Positions 1 to 7,090 of a DNA stretch of 64,000 bases are shown here, one piece after another. Made by a program: the position numbers and the translations under genes. The notes under the pieces are model-generated. The model ran no database searches and was not told the origin of the DNA. It saw nothing but the letters and a program-made list of their open reading frames with translations. The stretch lies in NCBI RefSeq assembly GCF_026460885.1, contig NZ_JAOVZW010000001.1:372001-436000 (forward strand). The letters are read 5' to 3'. The first letter of the stretch is position 1. Every line of letters begins with the position of its first letter. The stretch comes from Chryseobacterium formosum. GTDB taxonomy: Bacteria > Bacteroidota > Bacteroidia > Flavobacteriales > Weeksellaceae.

Positions 1-782
1 AATTTATGTTGTTGGCAAATAAAAAAGTATCAGAATTTGTTTCGCTGAAAAATGGAAGACCAAACGGAAATACCTTTATTTACAGAATTCATGACGATCC
101 GGATCCTGCAAAATTGGAAGCTTTAAGAGATTTTGTTTCCACTTTCGGATACAAAATAGATTTGGCAAACACCAAAAAAGTAGCAGAATCGTTAAATACT
201 TTGTTGAAAGACGTTAAAGGAAAAGGAGAAGAAAATATGATAGAGACTTTGGCGATGCGTAGCATGAGCAAAGCGGTTTATTCTACCGAACCGATTGGTC
301 ACTACGGTTTAGGATTCGATTATTATTCGCATTTTACCTCTCCTATTCGTCGTTATCCCGATTTGCTTGCTCACAGATTGTTGCAGCATTATTTGGATGG
401 AGGAAAATCTCCCGACAGAAATGAGTTAGAAGAAAAATCTAAACATTGCAGCGCCAGAGAACGTTTGGCAGCCGATGCTGAGAGAGATTCAATTAAATTC
501 ATGCAGGTAAAATTCATGGAAAAACATTTGGGAGAAACGTTCACAGGCGTAATTTCCGGAGTCGCAGAATTTGGTTTTTGGGTTCAGATTCCTGAAAATG
601 GAGCTGAAGGTTTAATTAAATTGAGAGATTTGATGGATGATTCTTATACCTACGACAAAACGACTCATGCCGTTTATGGTTCCCGAACAGGAAACAGATA
701 CCAATTGGGTGACGAGCTTCAAATAAAAGTTATAAAAGCAAATTTGATTGCAAAACAACTTGATTTTAAGATTGTTGAATAA
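1..782 (+). CDS. rnr: Ribonuclease R, C-terminal part (5' end outside window)
   Basis: The reading frame is open from the first base, so the N-terminus is missing. The visible 260 residues hold the end of the RNB catalytic domain, including the SPIRRYPD motif that follows the active-site region, and then a C-terminal S1 RNA-binding domain over roughly the last 85 residues (FTGVISGVAEFGFWVQ). This is the normal end of RNase R, a processive 3'-5' exoribonuclease that degrades structured RNA and acts in rRNA and tRNA quality control. Its TAA stop shares one base with the ATG of the next gene. RNase II is less likely given the order and spacing of the S1 domain. Confidence 0.93.
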   Translation, partial: FMLLANKKVSEFVSLKNGRPNGNTFIYRIHDDPDPAKLEALRDFVSTFGYKIDLANTKKVAESLNTLLKDVKGKGEENMIETLAMRSMSKAVYSTEPIGHYGLGFDYYSHFTSPIRRYPDLLAHRLLQHYLDGGKSPDRNELEEKSKHCSARERLAADAERDSIKFMQVKFMEKHLGETFTGVISGVAEFGFWVQIPENGAEGLIKLRDLMDDSYTYDKTTHAVYGSRTGNRYQLGDELQIKVIKANLIAKQLDFKIVE

Positions 783-1306
783 TGACGAAAGTTGACAAAT
801 CAATCATTTTTAGTATTTTAAACATAGTTTTACTGGTCACAATAGTCTTTAAAACAGTTCTCAACTTTTATTGGTTTGTTGCAATTATCGGTTTACTTTG
901 TGTGATTATTAACAGATTTATTAATAAAAAAATTATTAAGATTAAAAATGAAGATAAGAAGTACTTTTTTGGAGTCATTTTTCCATTTTTAGTTAATGTT
1001 TTTTTTATGATAAATTATTTTACGGGAATGAATCCCCAAAAAGAAACATATTGTTTTAAGAACATGATTGCTGAAGTTGGTGGAAGAAATAGTCATCAAA
1101 AAGGCAAAACCACCTATATTTATTTAAGTGGAGATGCCTATAAATATTCTTATATGACAAGAAGTTTTTTTATTGATTACAAAAAAATGTGGGGTAATAA
1201 TGAAATCATTTACACTTTTGAAAGAGGTATTTTTGGATTAAAAGTGAGAAAAGATTTTAAATTTGTTTATAATAAAAATTGCCCTGATAATTATTTGAAT
1301 TTTTAA
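782..1306 (+). CDS. Hypothetical small membrane protein
   Basis: I do not recognise this 174-residue protein. The first 85 residues contain about three hydrophobic membrane segments separated by short Lys/Asn-rich loops. The remaining half is hydrophilic, with several Tyr and Lys residues and Cys near residue 91 and close to the C-terminus. The start codon overlaps the rnr stop (TAATG), which suggests translational coupling. It is more AT-rich than its neighbours, with many TTT and ATT codons, so it may be lineage-specific. A factor-independent terminator follows it. Confidence 0.6.
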   Translation: MTKVDKSIIFSILNIVLLVTIVFKTVLNFYWFVAIIGLLCVIINRFINKKIIKIKNEDKKYFFGVIFPFLVNVFFMINYFTGMNPQKETYCFKNMIAEVGGRNSHQKGKTTYIYLSGDAYKYSYMTRSFFIDYKKMWGNNEIIYTFERGIFGLKVRKDFKFVYNKNCPDNYLNF

Positions 1307-1324
1307 AACTTAATACAATAATTT

Positions 1325-1352
1325 AAAGACTGCAGTTTTGCGGTCTTTTTTT
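1325..1352 (+). terminator. Factor-independent terminator after the rnr unit
   Basis: An inverted repeat with arms AAAGACTGC and GCGGTCTTT, loop AGTTTT, is followed by a run of T. It lies 18 bases after the stop of the small membrane protein. Confidence 0.75.
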
Positions 1353-1390
1353 GTTTTTGAAATCCTAATTTTTTTAATAGTGGTTAATTT

Positions 1391-1459
1391 CACGCAGATA
1401 AAGCTAAGTACGCAGATTTTTTAATGATAGAAATCTGTTTAATCTGCAAAATCAACGAG
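1391..1459. repeat. Intergenic repeat-like element with CGCAGAT/ATCTG arms
   Basis: The segment contains CACGCAGAT, CGCAGATTT and then AAATCTG and AATCTGC, so short direct and inverted copies alternate. It resembles dispersed non-coding repeats common between genes in flavobacteria. No coding potential is seen. Dispersal in the genome is inferred. Confidence 0.4.
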
Positions 1460-1531
1460 AAGTTTAGAAATAAATTCAATGTATAAACCCAATAAATTCT
1501 TTATTTAAAACTCCAATAAAAATATAATCTT

Positions 1532-1539
1532 TAAATTTG
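1532..1539 (+). promoter_or_regulatory. TAnnTTTG promoter element before the LysE gene
   Basis: TAAATTTG matches the Bacteroidetes -7 consensus TAnnTTTG and sits 20 bases before the ATG of the next gene. No clear TTG element is seen at the expected upstream distance. Confidence 0.4.
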
Positions 1540-1558
1540 GGTTTGAAACAAATTTTTA

Positions 1559-2245
1559 ATGTTTGAACTCATATTTTCTGCCATAGGTTTAGGCTTTATG
1601 CTGAGTCTCGTTTTTATCGGGCCTATTTTTTTTCTGTTAATCGAAACCAGCTTTACAAGAGGTCCAAAACATGCTTTGGCATTAGACTTTGGTGTTATTA
1701 CGGCAGATTTGTTGTGCATTATTGCGGCTTATTATGCAAGTGCAGATATTGTTGATTTAATCGACAAACATCCAGGATTTTACAGAATTACCTCAATTCT
1801 TATTCTCACCTACGGAATTATCATGATGGTTACGAAAACCAAAATGCACATGCCCGGAGAAGAGAAAATAATCAGTCAGAATTACTTTAAAACATTTCTC
1901 AATGGTTTTTTATTAAATCTTTTGAATGTAGGAGTAATTCTTTTTTGGTTAGTGACAGTAATTGGGGTGAGAAATCAATATCCGGATACAGAAACACTTA
2001 TTTTATATCTAGCAATCGTTATTACAACCTATCTTTTGATAGATTTTGCTAAAATTTTCCTTGCAAAACAGTTTCATGACAGACTCACACAAAAATTGGC
2101 AAACAATATTAGAAAAGGAGTTGGAGTTGTTTTGATTATTTTCAGTTTCTTTATATTCCTTCAAAGTTTCAAAATGTTTAATCAATTTGATAAACGTCTG
2201 GAAGAAGCCGAAAAAAAAGAATTGAAATACAAAAAGGAAAAATAA
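1559..2245 (+). CDS. LysE family amino-acid/metabolite exporter
   Basis: This 228-residue protein has about six hydrophobic segments and the N-terminal family pattern of a glycine-rich first helix followed by GPIFFLLIETSFTRG. That resembles the PGP-type start of LysE/RhtB exporters, which expel amino acids or related small molecules across the inner membrane. The tail is highly charged (EEAEKKELKYKK). It stands alone between a repeat-containing gap and the S66 peptidase gene. The substrate cannot be told from sequence. Confidence 0.8.
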   Translation: MFELIFSAIGLGFMLSLVFIGPIFFLLIETSFTRGPKHALALDFGVITADLLCIIAAYYASADIVDLIDKHPGFYRITSILILTYGIIMMVTKTKMHMPGEEKIISQNYFKTFLNGFLLNLLNVGVILFWLVTVIGVRNQYPDTETLILYLAIVITTYLLIDFAKIFLAKQFHDRLTQKLANNIRKGVGVVLIIFSFFIFLQSFKMFNQFDKRLEEAEKKELKYKKEK

Positions 2246-2315
2246 ATATCAGTTAGAAATATCCAATATTAAAAAAATCCCTGCAAACTTTACAAATAAA
2301 AACAACAATTGATTA

Positions 2316-3242
2316 ATGAAAATATTTCCGAAACCACTTAAAAAAGGCGACAAAATAGCTATTATTTCTCCTGCAGGTTCTGTAGAGCCGACTCAGTTAG
2401 AAAAAGGTATTGAAATGATTAAATCTAAAGGATATGAACCTGTTTTAGGCGATAATCTTTATACCAAATTTTCCAACGGCTACAATTATGCAGGAACCGA
2501 AGAACAAAGATTGAAAGATATGAATTGGGCTTTAAATGATCCCGAAATTTCTGCAATCTGGGCTTCAAGAGGTGGTTATGGATGTCAACATTTAATTGAA
2601 AGTTTAAATTTAAAAGAATTTACAAAAAACCCGAAATGGTATATTGGATATTCTGACAATACAGTTATTCAAAGTTATTTGTTGAAAAAAGGTTTTGCTT
2701 CCATTCACGGGCAGACCATCAAAACTTCAAGTTTTGGGGTAACTGAAGAAAGTTATGATTTACTTTTTGATATTTTAAAAGGTAAAAAGCCAAAATACGG
2801 CTTAAAATCGAATCAATTTAACAAGCAAGGAAATATTGAAGGAGAATTGGTCGGAGGGAATTTAGCCTTGATTTATGCTCTTCTGGGAACGAGATATTCC
2901 TGTGATTTTAAAGATAAAATTTTATTCATCGAAGATATAGGTGAAAACTTCTATGCTCTGGATCGAATGATTATGAGTTTGGAACTTGCCGGAGTTTTCA
3001 AGAAGATTTCTGGATTAATTATCGGTGGAATGACCAATATGGGCGATGAAAAAGAGAATAAACAATACGAAGAAAGCTTCGATGAATTTGCTTATAAACT
3101 GATTTCAGATAGAATTTCAAAATATAAATTTCCCACAGTTTTTGGTTTTCCGAATGGTCACATTAAAGATAATCAACCGTTAATTATTGGTGGTGAAGTC
3201 TCATTAAAAATAGACAAAACAGTTTCAGTAAATTTTAAATAA
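2316..3242 (+). CDS. ldcA: LD-carboxypeptidase, peptidase family S66
   Basis: This 308-residue cytoplasmic protein belongs to family S66, which removes the terminal D-amino acid from tetrapeptides during peptidoglycan recycling. The expected catalytic triad is visible: Ser113 in GYSDNT, Glu206 in FIEDIGENF and His282 in PNGHIKD. The ASRGGYGC motif near residues 83-90 is also typical. There is no signal peptide, as expected for a recycling enzyme. The family also includes microcin-C self-immunity proteins (MccF), but nothing nearby suggests that role. The next gene starts one base after the stop. Confidence 0.88.
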   Translation: MKIFPKPLKKGDKIAIISPAGSVEPTQLEKGIEMIKSKGYEPVLGDNLYTKFSNGYNYAGTEEQRLKDMNWALNDPEISAIWASRGGYGCQHLIESLNLKEFTKNPKWYIGYSDNTVIQSYLLKKGFASIHGQTIKTSSFGVTEESYDLLFDILKGKKPKYGLKSNQFNKQGNIEGELVGGNLALIYALLGTRYSCDFKDKILFIEDIGENFYALDRMIMSLELAGVFKKISGLIIGGMTNMGDEKENKQYEESFDEFAYKLISDRISKYKFPTVFGFPNGHIKDNQPLIIGGEVSLKIDKTVSVNFK

Positions 3243-3243
3243 T

Positions 3244-3594
3244 ATGTTTTATTCAAAATTTTTACTTTCGTTTTTACTGATTTTAGCTGGAATTTTACAT
3301 TTTGTGAAACCTCAGTTTTTCATGAAAATAATGCCCGATTACATTCCTCTGCATTTGCAGATGGTTTACATAAGCGGAATTGTAGAAATTTTGTGTGGCA
3401 CTCTTCTTCTATTTCCGGAAACTCAAAAATTAGGAGCTTATCTTTGCATAGTTTTATTCATTGCTGTTTTTCCGGCAAATATTGAGATGGCAAAAAAGTT
3501 TTATCAGATTCACCACAAATATTTTTGGTTGACAGTTTTAAGACTTCCGTTGCAGATTGTTTTAATTTGGTGGGCGTATCAGTTCAGAAAGTAA
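3244..3594 (+). CDS. DoxX-like four-helix membrane protein
   Basis: This 116-residue protein has four predicted membrane helices. The pattern LLILAGILHFVKPQFF in the first helix and GxxEIxxGxLLLxPxT in the second is typical of the DoxX/DoxD-like superfamily. The role of small DoxX proteins is poorly defined; some are linked to quinone or redox stress functions. It directly follows the S66 peptidase gene, with one base between stop and start, so the two are probably co-transcribed. Confidence 0.75.
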   Translation: MFYSKFLLSFLLILAGILHFVKPQFFMKIMPDYIPLHLQMVYISGIVEILCGTLLLFPETQKLGAYLCIVLFIAVFPANIEMAKKFYQIHHKYFWLTVLRLPLQIVLIWWAYQFRK

Positions 3595-3648
3595 AATGAA
3601 GAAACAAAACTCTCATACATTCCAACCCTAGAACACTCCCACTCAATA

Positions 3649-4020
3649 ATGGCAGATCACAACGAATTAGGAAAAGAAGCAGAAAATCTTGCGGCAGAAT
3701 ATTTACTTAAAAATGAGTATAAAATTCTTGTGAGAAATTTTCGTTTCAAGAAAAATGAAGTTGATATTATTGCTGAAAAAGATAATTTGATTATTGTGGT
3801 GGAAGTTAAAGCTCGCTCAACTGATTTTTTCATTCTTCCTCAAGAAGCAGTCACAAAAGGTAAGATAAAAGCAATTGTTTTGGCCGCCAATCATTTTATG
3901 GAAGAGTTTAATAAAAATCAGGAAGTAAGGTTTGATATTATATCCGTTCTTCCCGACAAAAAAGGAAACTTAGAAATTGAACATATTCCAAATGCTTTTG
4001 AAGCATTCGATGCAAATTAA
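3649..4020 (+). CDS. YraN family (UPF0102) endonuclease-like protein
   Basis: This 123-residue protein matches the YraN/UPF0102 family, with the restriction-endonuclease-like core GxxAExxAAxYL, then ExDIIAEK and VVVEVKARS. The Glu-Asp-Glu-x-Lys arrangement of these motifs is the PD-(D/E)xK fold signature. The family is conserved in bacteria, often near ribosomal or RNase HII genes, and its cellular role is unresolved. The length is normal for the family. Confidence 0.85.
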   Translation: MADHNELGKEAENLAAEYLLKNEYKILVRNFRFKKNEVDIIAEKDNLIIVVEVKARSTDFFILPQEAVTKGKIKAIVLAANHFMEEFNKNQEVRFDIISVLPDKKGNLEIEHIPNAFEAFDAN

Positions 4021-4029
4021 CTTCTTGCT

Positions 4030-4100
4030 TTTGGCAATTAGCGATTTGCTTTTAATTAAATAGAAAGCCTGAAGCTAAACGCTAATGGCAAAAGTTAAAA
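4030..4100. repeat. Imperfect inverted repeat before the SDR gene
   Basis: CTTTTGGCAATTAGCG on the left is mirrored by CGCTAATGGCAAAAG on the right, with GATTTGCTTTT and AAGC words between. A related arrangement (GCAGTAAGCGATAAGC ... GCCTAATGC) occurs at 59556-59600 before murD. The right arm covers a possible upstream ATG of the SDR gene, so that ATG is probably repeat sequence and not the real start. Confidence 0.5.
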
Positions 4101-4102
4101 TT

Positions 4103-4855
4103 ATGAAAACAATACTCATCACGGGAGCCACTTCCGGAATAGGAAAATCAACAGCAGAACTTTTGGCAAAACAGGGAAACAGAATCATCATCTGTGGAAG
4201 AAGAACTGAAGTTTTGGAAGCTGTAAAAATAGAATTATCTGCACTAACCGATGTTTTTAGTTTAAAATTTGATGTAAGAAATTTAGAAGAAGTTGAGAAA
4301 GCTATTTCATCTCTTCCTGAAGAATGGAAAAACGTAGATGTTCTCATTAACAATGCCGGAAATGCACACGGTTTAGAGCCACTTTCAGCAGGAAGTACAA
4401 ATGATTGGGATTCTATGATCGATGGAAATGTAAAAGGTCTTTTATATGTTTCTAAGACTTTAATTCCAATGATGAAAGAAAGAAATTCAGGTCAAATTAT
4501 TAATATCAGTTCGGTTGCTGCAAGACAAACTTACGCAAATGGAGTTGTGTATTGTGCTACAAAAAAGGCAGTTGATGTAATCTCCGAAGGAATGAGAATT
4601 GAATTGACAGAATTTGGAATTCGAGTGACGAATATTCAACCAGGAGCGGTGGAAACAGATTTTTCTTTAATCAGATTTAAAGGAGATCAGGAAAGAGCAG
4701 CGACAGTTTATGCAGGTTATGAAGCTTTGAAGGCTGAAGATATTGCCGATGCGATTGCTTATTGCATTAACGCTCCACAACATGTGACAGTTTCAGATAT
4801 GACGATTTATCCAAGTGCTCAAAGTGAACCGAGAACGATTTACAGAAAAGGATAA
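4103..4855 (+). CDS. Short-chain dehydrogenase/reductase (YdfG-like)
   Basis: This is a classical SDR of 250 residues with the cofactor motif TGATSGIG at the N-terminus, NNAG near the middle and the active-site SSVAA...YCATKK (Tyr-x-x-x-Lys). The set resembles NADP-dependent 3-hydroxy acid dehydrogenases of the YdfG type, although substrate assignment within SDRs is unreliable. I chose the ATG at 4103 because it gives the standard MKTILITG start. The in-frame ATG 18 bases upstream lies inside an inverted repeat. Confidence 0.85.
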   Translation: MKTILITGATSGIGKSTAELLAKQGNRIIICGRRTEVLEAVKIELSALTDVFSLKFDVRNLEEVEKAISSLPEEWKNVDVLINNAGNAHGLEPLSAGSTNDWDSMIDGNVKGLLYVSKTLIPMMKERNSGQIINISSVAARQTYANGVVYCATKKAVDVISEGMRIELTEFGIRVTNIQPGAVETDFSLIRFKGDQERAATVYAGYEALKAEDIADAIAYCINAPQHVTVSDMTIYPSAQSEPRTIYRKG

Positions 4856-4867
4856 TTTGATTTGAAA

Positions 4868-5299
4868 ATGAGATTCTTTCCTATTTTGTTCCTTTTTTGT
4901 TGTGTTTTTGGTTATTCTCAGAATTATTCAAAACAGGAAAAGCAATTGCTTTCTCAAACCAGAAAATTAGATTCTTTAATGCAGAATAATGATTCTAAAA
5001 TTTTAGAATTGTTTGAAAAGGATGTTTCTTTTGGTCATTCAAATGGCTGGGTTCAGAATTTGGAAGATTTTAAAAAGGATTTCTCTTCTAAAAAAGTTGT
5101 TTACAAAGAAATCATGCAGGCTGAAATTTCAGAAATTAAAAACTTTAAAAATACTTTCAGTATCAGAAGAAAAATAAAAGTTTCAGGTTTGTATAAAAAT
5201 CAAGGTTTTGAAATGAATTTAGCATTACTTGAAATTTGGATTAAAAACAAATCTGTATGGAAATTGTGGAGCCGACAAAGTGTGGAAATAAACCAATAA
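4868..5299 (+). CDS. Secreted NTF2-like (DUF4440-type) protein
   Basis: This 143-residue protein has a short hydrophobic signal peptide ending near a GYSQ cleavage-like site. The mature part has the look of the DUF4440/SnoaL-like NTF2 fold: a LDSLMQNNDSKILELFEKDVSF-type helix and then mixed strands ending in WKLWSRQSVEI. It is probably exported to the periplasm. The function is unknown; such domains bind small molecules or act as small enzymes. A TTG two codons upstream is possible, but ATG at 4868 is preferred. Confidence 0.65.
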   Translation: MRFFPILFLFCCVFGYSQNYSKQEKQLLSQTRKLDSLMQNNDSKILELFEKDVSFGHSNGWVQNLEDFKKDFSSKKVVYKEIMQAEISEIKNFKNTFSIRRKIKVSGLYKNQGFEMNLALLEIWIKNKSVWKLWSRQSVEINQ

Positions 5300-5321
5300 A
5301 TTAGCATAGAATATCGACACA

Positions 5322-6283
5322 ATGAACGAAGAGATTCAGAAATTTTTAATTTATAACACACCTAATGAAAAAGTTAGGGTTGATGTTTTTTTACAAAACG
5401 AAACACTTTGGCTTACCCAAAAGGCAATGGCGACTTTGTTCGATGTTGCTAAATCGACCGTAAGTGAACACCTTACCAATATTTTTAACACAGAAGAATT
5501 AAAGAGAGATGCAACTGTTCGGGAATTCCGAACAGTTCAAATTGAAGGAGAAAGAAATGTTACCAGAAACCTTGAATACTACAATCTCGACGCAATAATT
5601 TCAGTTGGTTATCGTGTAAATTCATCAAAAGCAACGCAATTCAGAATTTGGGCGACCCAAACTTTGAAGGAATTTATCATCAAAGGTTTCGTGATGGATG
5701 ATGAAAGATTAAAGCAAGGTCAGAATGCATTGCAAGTGAAAGGAGAGTTTACCAACAAATCACCGATATTTTTGCTGAATGTAGTATTGATTATGATAGG
5801 AATTCAGACATCACAAAGAATTTTTATGCAATAGTTCAAAATAAATTTCACTTTGCCATAACGGGTAAAACTGCTGCAGAAATTATCTATCAGAAAGCTG
5901 ACAGTAAAGAAGAAAATATGGGTTTAACGACTTGGAAGCATTCACCAGACGGAAGAATTTTAAAATCTGATGTGATTGTTGCCAAAAACTATTTATCTGA
6001 GAAAGAAATCCAACAATTAGAAAGAACTGTTACAGGTTATTTTGATTATATTGAAGGTTTAATTGAGAGAGAAAATACCTTTACAATGGAATCGTTAGCA
6101 AAAAGTGTTAACAGATTTTTAGATTTTAATGAGTATAAAATCTTAGATGGAAAAGGAAAAATTGCAAAAATTGTAGCTGATAAAAAAGCAGTTTCTGAAT
6201 ATGAAACTTTTAACAAAACTCAAAAAATAATTTCTGATTTTGATAAAGAAATTAAAAAACTTGGAAAAAATCTTGAATCTTAA
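5322..6283 (+). pseudogene. RhuM family virulence protein, deleted and frameshifted
   Basis: The first 136 codons encode the N-terminal part of RhuM (LWLTQKAMATLFDVAKSTVSEH, a helix-turn-helix-like KilA-N/Bro-type region, then NLEYYNLDAIISVGYRVNS). After GQNA, near 5729, the frame is lost and the first frame stops at 5834. The rest of the protein continues in another frame from about 5732 (ASERRVYQQITDI) to 6283, including FHFAITGKTAAEII and MGLTTWKH. From memory of the family, roughly 20 residues are missing at the junction (FGKDYFDELLERIREI in relatives), so this is a small out-of-frame deletion rather than one miscalled base. RhuM function is unknown; it is found in genomic islands. Confidence 0.85.
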
Positions 6284-6339
6284 ACTTTAGAATCATTTTG
6301 TAAACTTTTACAATACTTTTATTCAATCATTTCTTTTGG

Positions 6340-6347
6340 TACTTTTG
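6340..6347 (+). promoter_or_regulatory. TAnnTTTG promoter element before tsaB
   Basis: TACTTTTG fits the Bacteroidetes -7 consensus and lies 46 bases before the tsaB ATG. No matching TTG element is clear upstream. Confidence 0.4.
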
Positions 6348-6393
6348 CGGTAGAAAAAAGGCTAACTCTATTTTCCGGTTTAAATTTAATTAA

Positions 6394-7077
6394 ATGAAAA
6401 TATTATATCTTGAAACTTCCTCAAAAAACTGTTCTGTAGCCATTTCAGATGATGAAAAACTGCTTTGTGTAGCGGAAGAAGTTTCAGAAAACTATAAACA
6501 ATCTGAAAGTCTTCACACATTTGTTGAGTGGGCTTTGGAAGGTGCAGAACTTTCAATAAAAGATATTGATGCCGTTTGCTTGGGCAAAGGTCCCGGTTCT
6601 TATACGGGATTGAGAATTGGAGCTGCTTCAGCAAAAGGTTTTTGTTATGGCTTAAAAATTCCTTTGATTGCCGTAAATTCTATGGAAAGCATGATTGAGC
6701 CATTTTTAGGTCAAAACTATGATCTTATCATTACATTGGTCGATGCAAGAAGAATGGAGGTTTATACTGCTGTTTACGACGGAATTTCGGGGGAAGAAGT
6801 TAATCCTACTGAAGCAAAAGTTTTAGATGAAAACTCTTTTCAGGAATTTAAAGACAAAAAAGTGCTTTTTGTTGGTGACGGCGCTTCCAAGACAAAAGAA
6901 ATTGTACAGCTTCCTAATGCAGAATTTAATAATGATATCTACCCTTCTGCACAATATTTAGTAAAGAAAACTTTGGAAAAAATAAAGAATGAAGACTTTG
7001 AAGATATTGCTTACTTCGAGCCTTTTTATCTGAAAGATTTTCATGGAGTAAAAAAGAAACAAAAAAGCGAAGAATAA
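6394..7077 (+). CDS. tsaB: tRNA threonylcarbamoyladenosine biosynthesis protein TsaB
   Basis: This 227-residue protein matches TsaB (YeaZ), with the ASKHA-fold start ILYLETSSKNCSVAI and the family motif GPGSYTGLRIG at residues 66-76. TsaB is the scaffold that joins TsaD and TsaE in making t6A37 on tRNAs that read ANN codons. The length is normal. The TAA stop lies in the loop of a hairpin shared with the convergent sprE gene. Confidence 0.92.
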   Translation: MKILYLETSSKNCSVAISDDEKLLCVAEEVSENYKQSESLHTFVEWALEGAELSIKDIDAVCLGKGPGSYTGLRIGAASAKGFCYGLKIPLIAVNSMESMIEPFLGQNYDLIITLVDARRMEVYTAVYDGISGEEVNPTEAKVLDENSFQEFKDKKVLFVGDGASKTKEIVQLPNAEFNNDIYPSAQYLVKKTLEKIKNEDFEDIAYFEPFYLKDFHGVKKKQKSEE

Positions 7078-7088
7078 TCTTCGCTTTT
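7063..7088. terminator. Shared bidirectional terminator between tsaB and sprE
   Basis: The arms AAAAGCGAAGA and TCTTCGCTTTT flank a four-base loop. The left arm codes for the end of TsaB and the loop holds its stop. A T run follows on the plus strand and an A run precedes it, so it can serve both converging genes. Confidence 0.7.
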
Positions 7089-7090
7089 AT

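Noticed and set aside
5322..5834. Treating the RhuM N-terminal frame as an intact short gene
   Set aside because: The remaining RhuM sequence is clear in another frame downstream, so the short frame is a truncated product of a broken gene.
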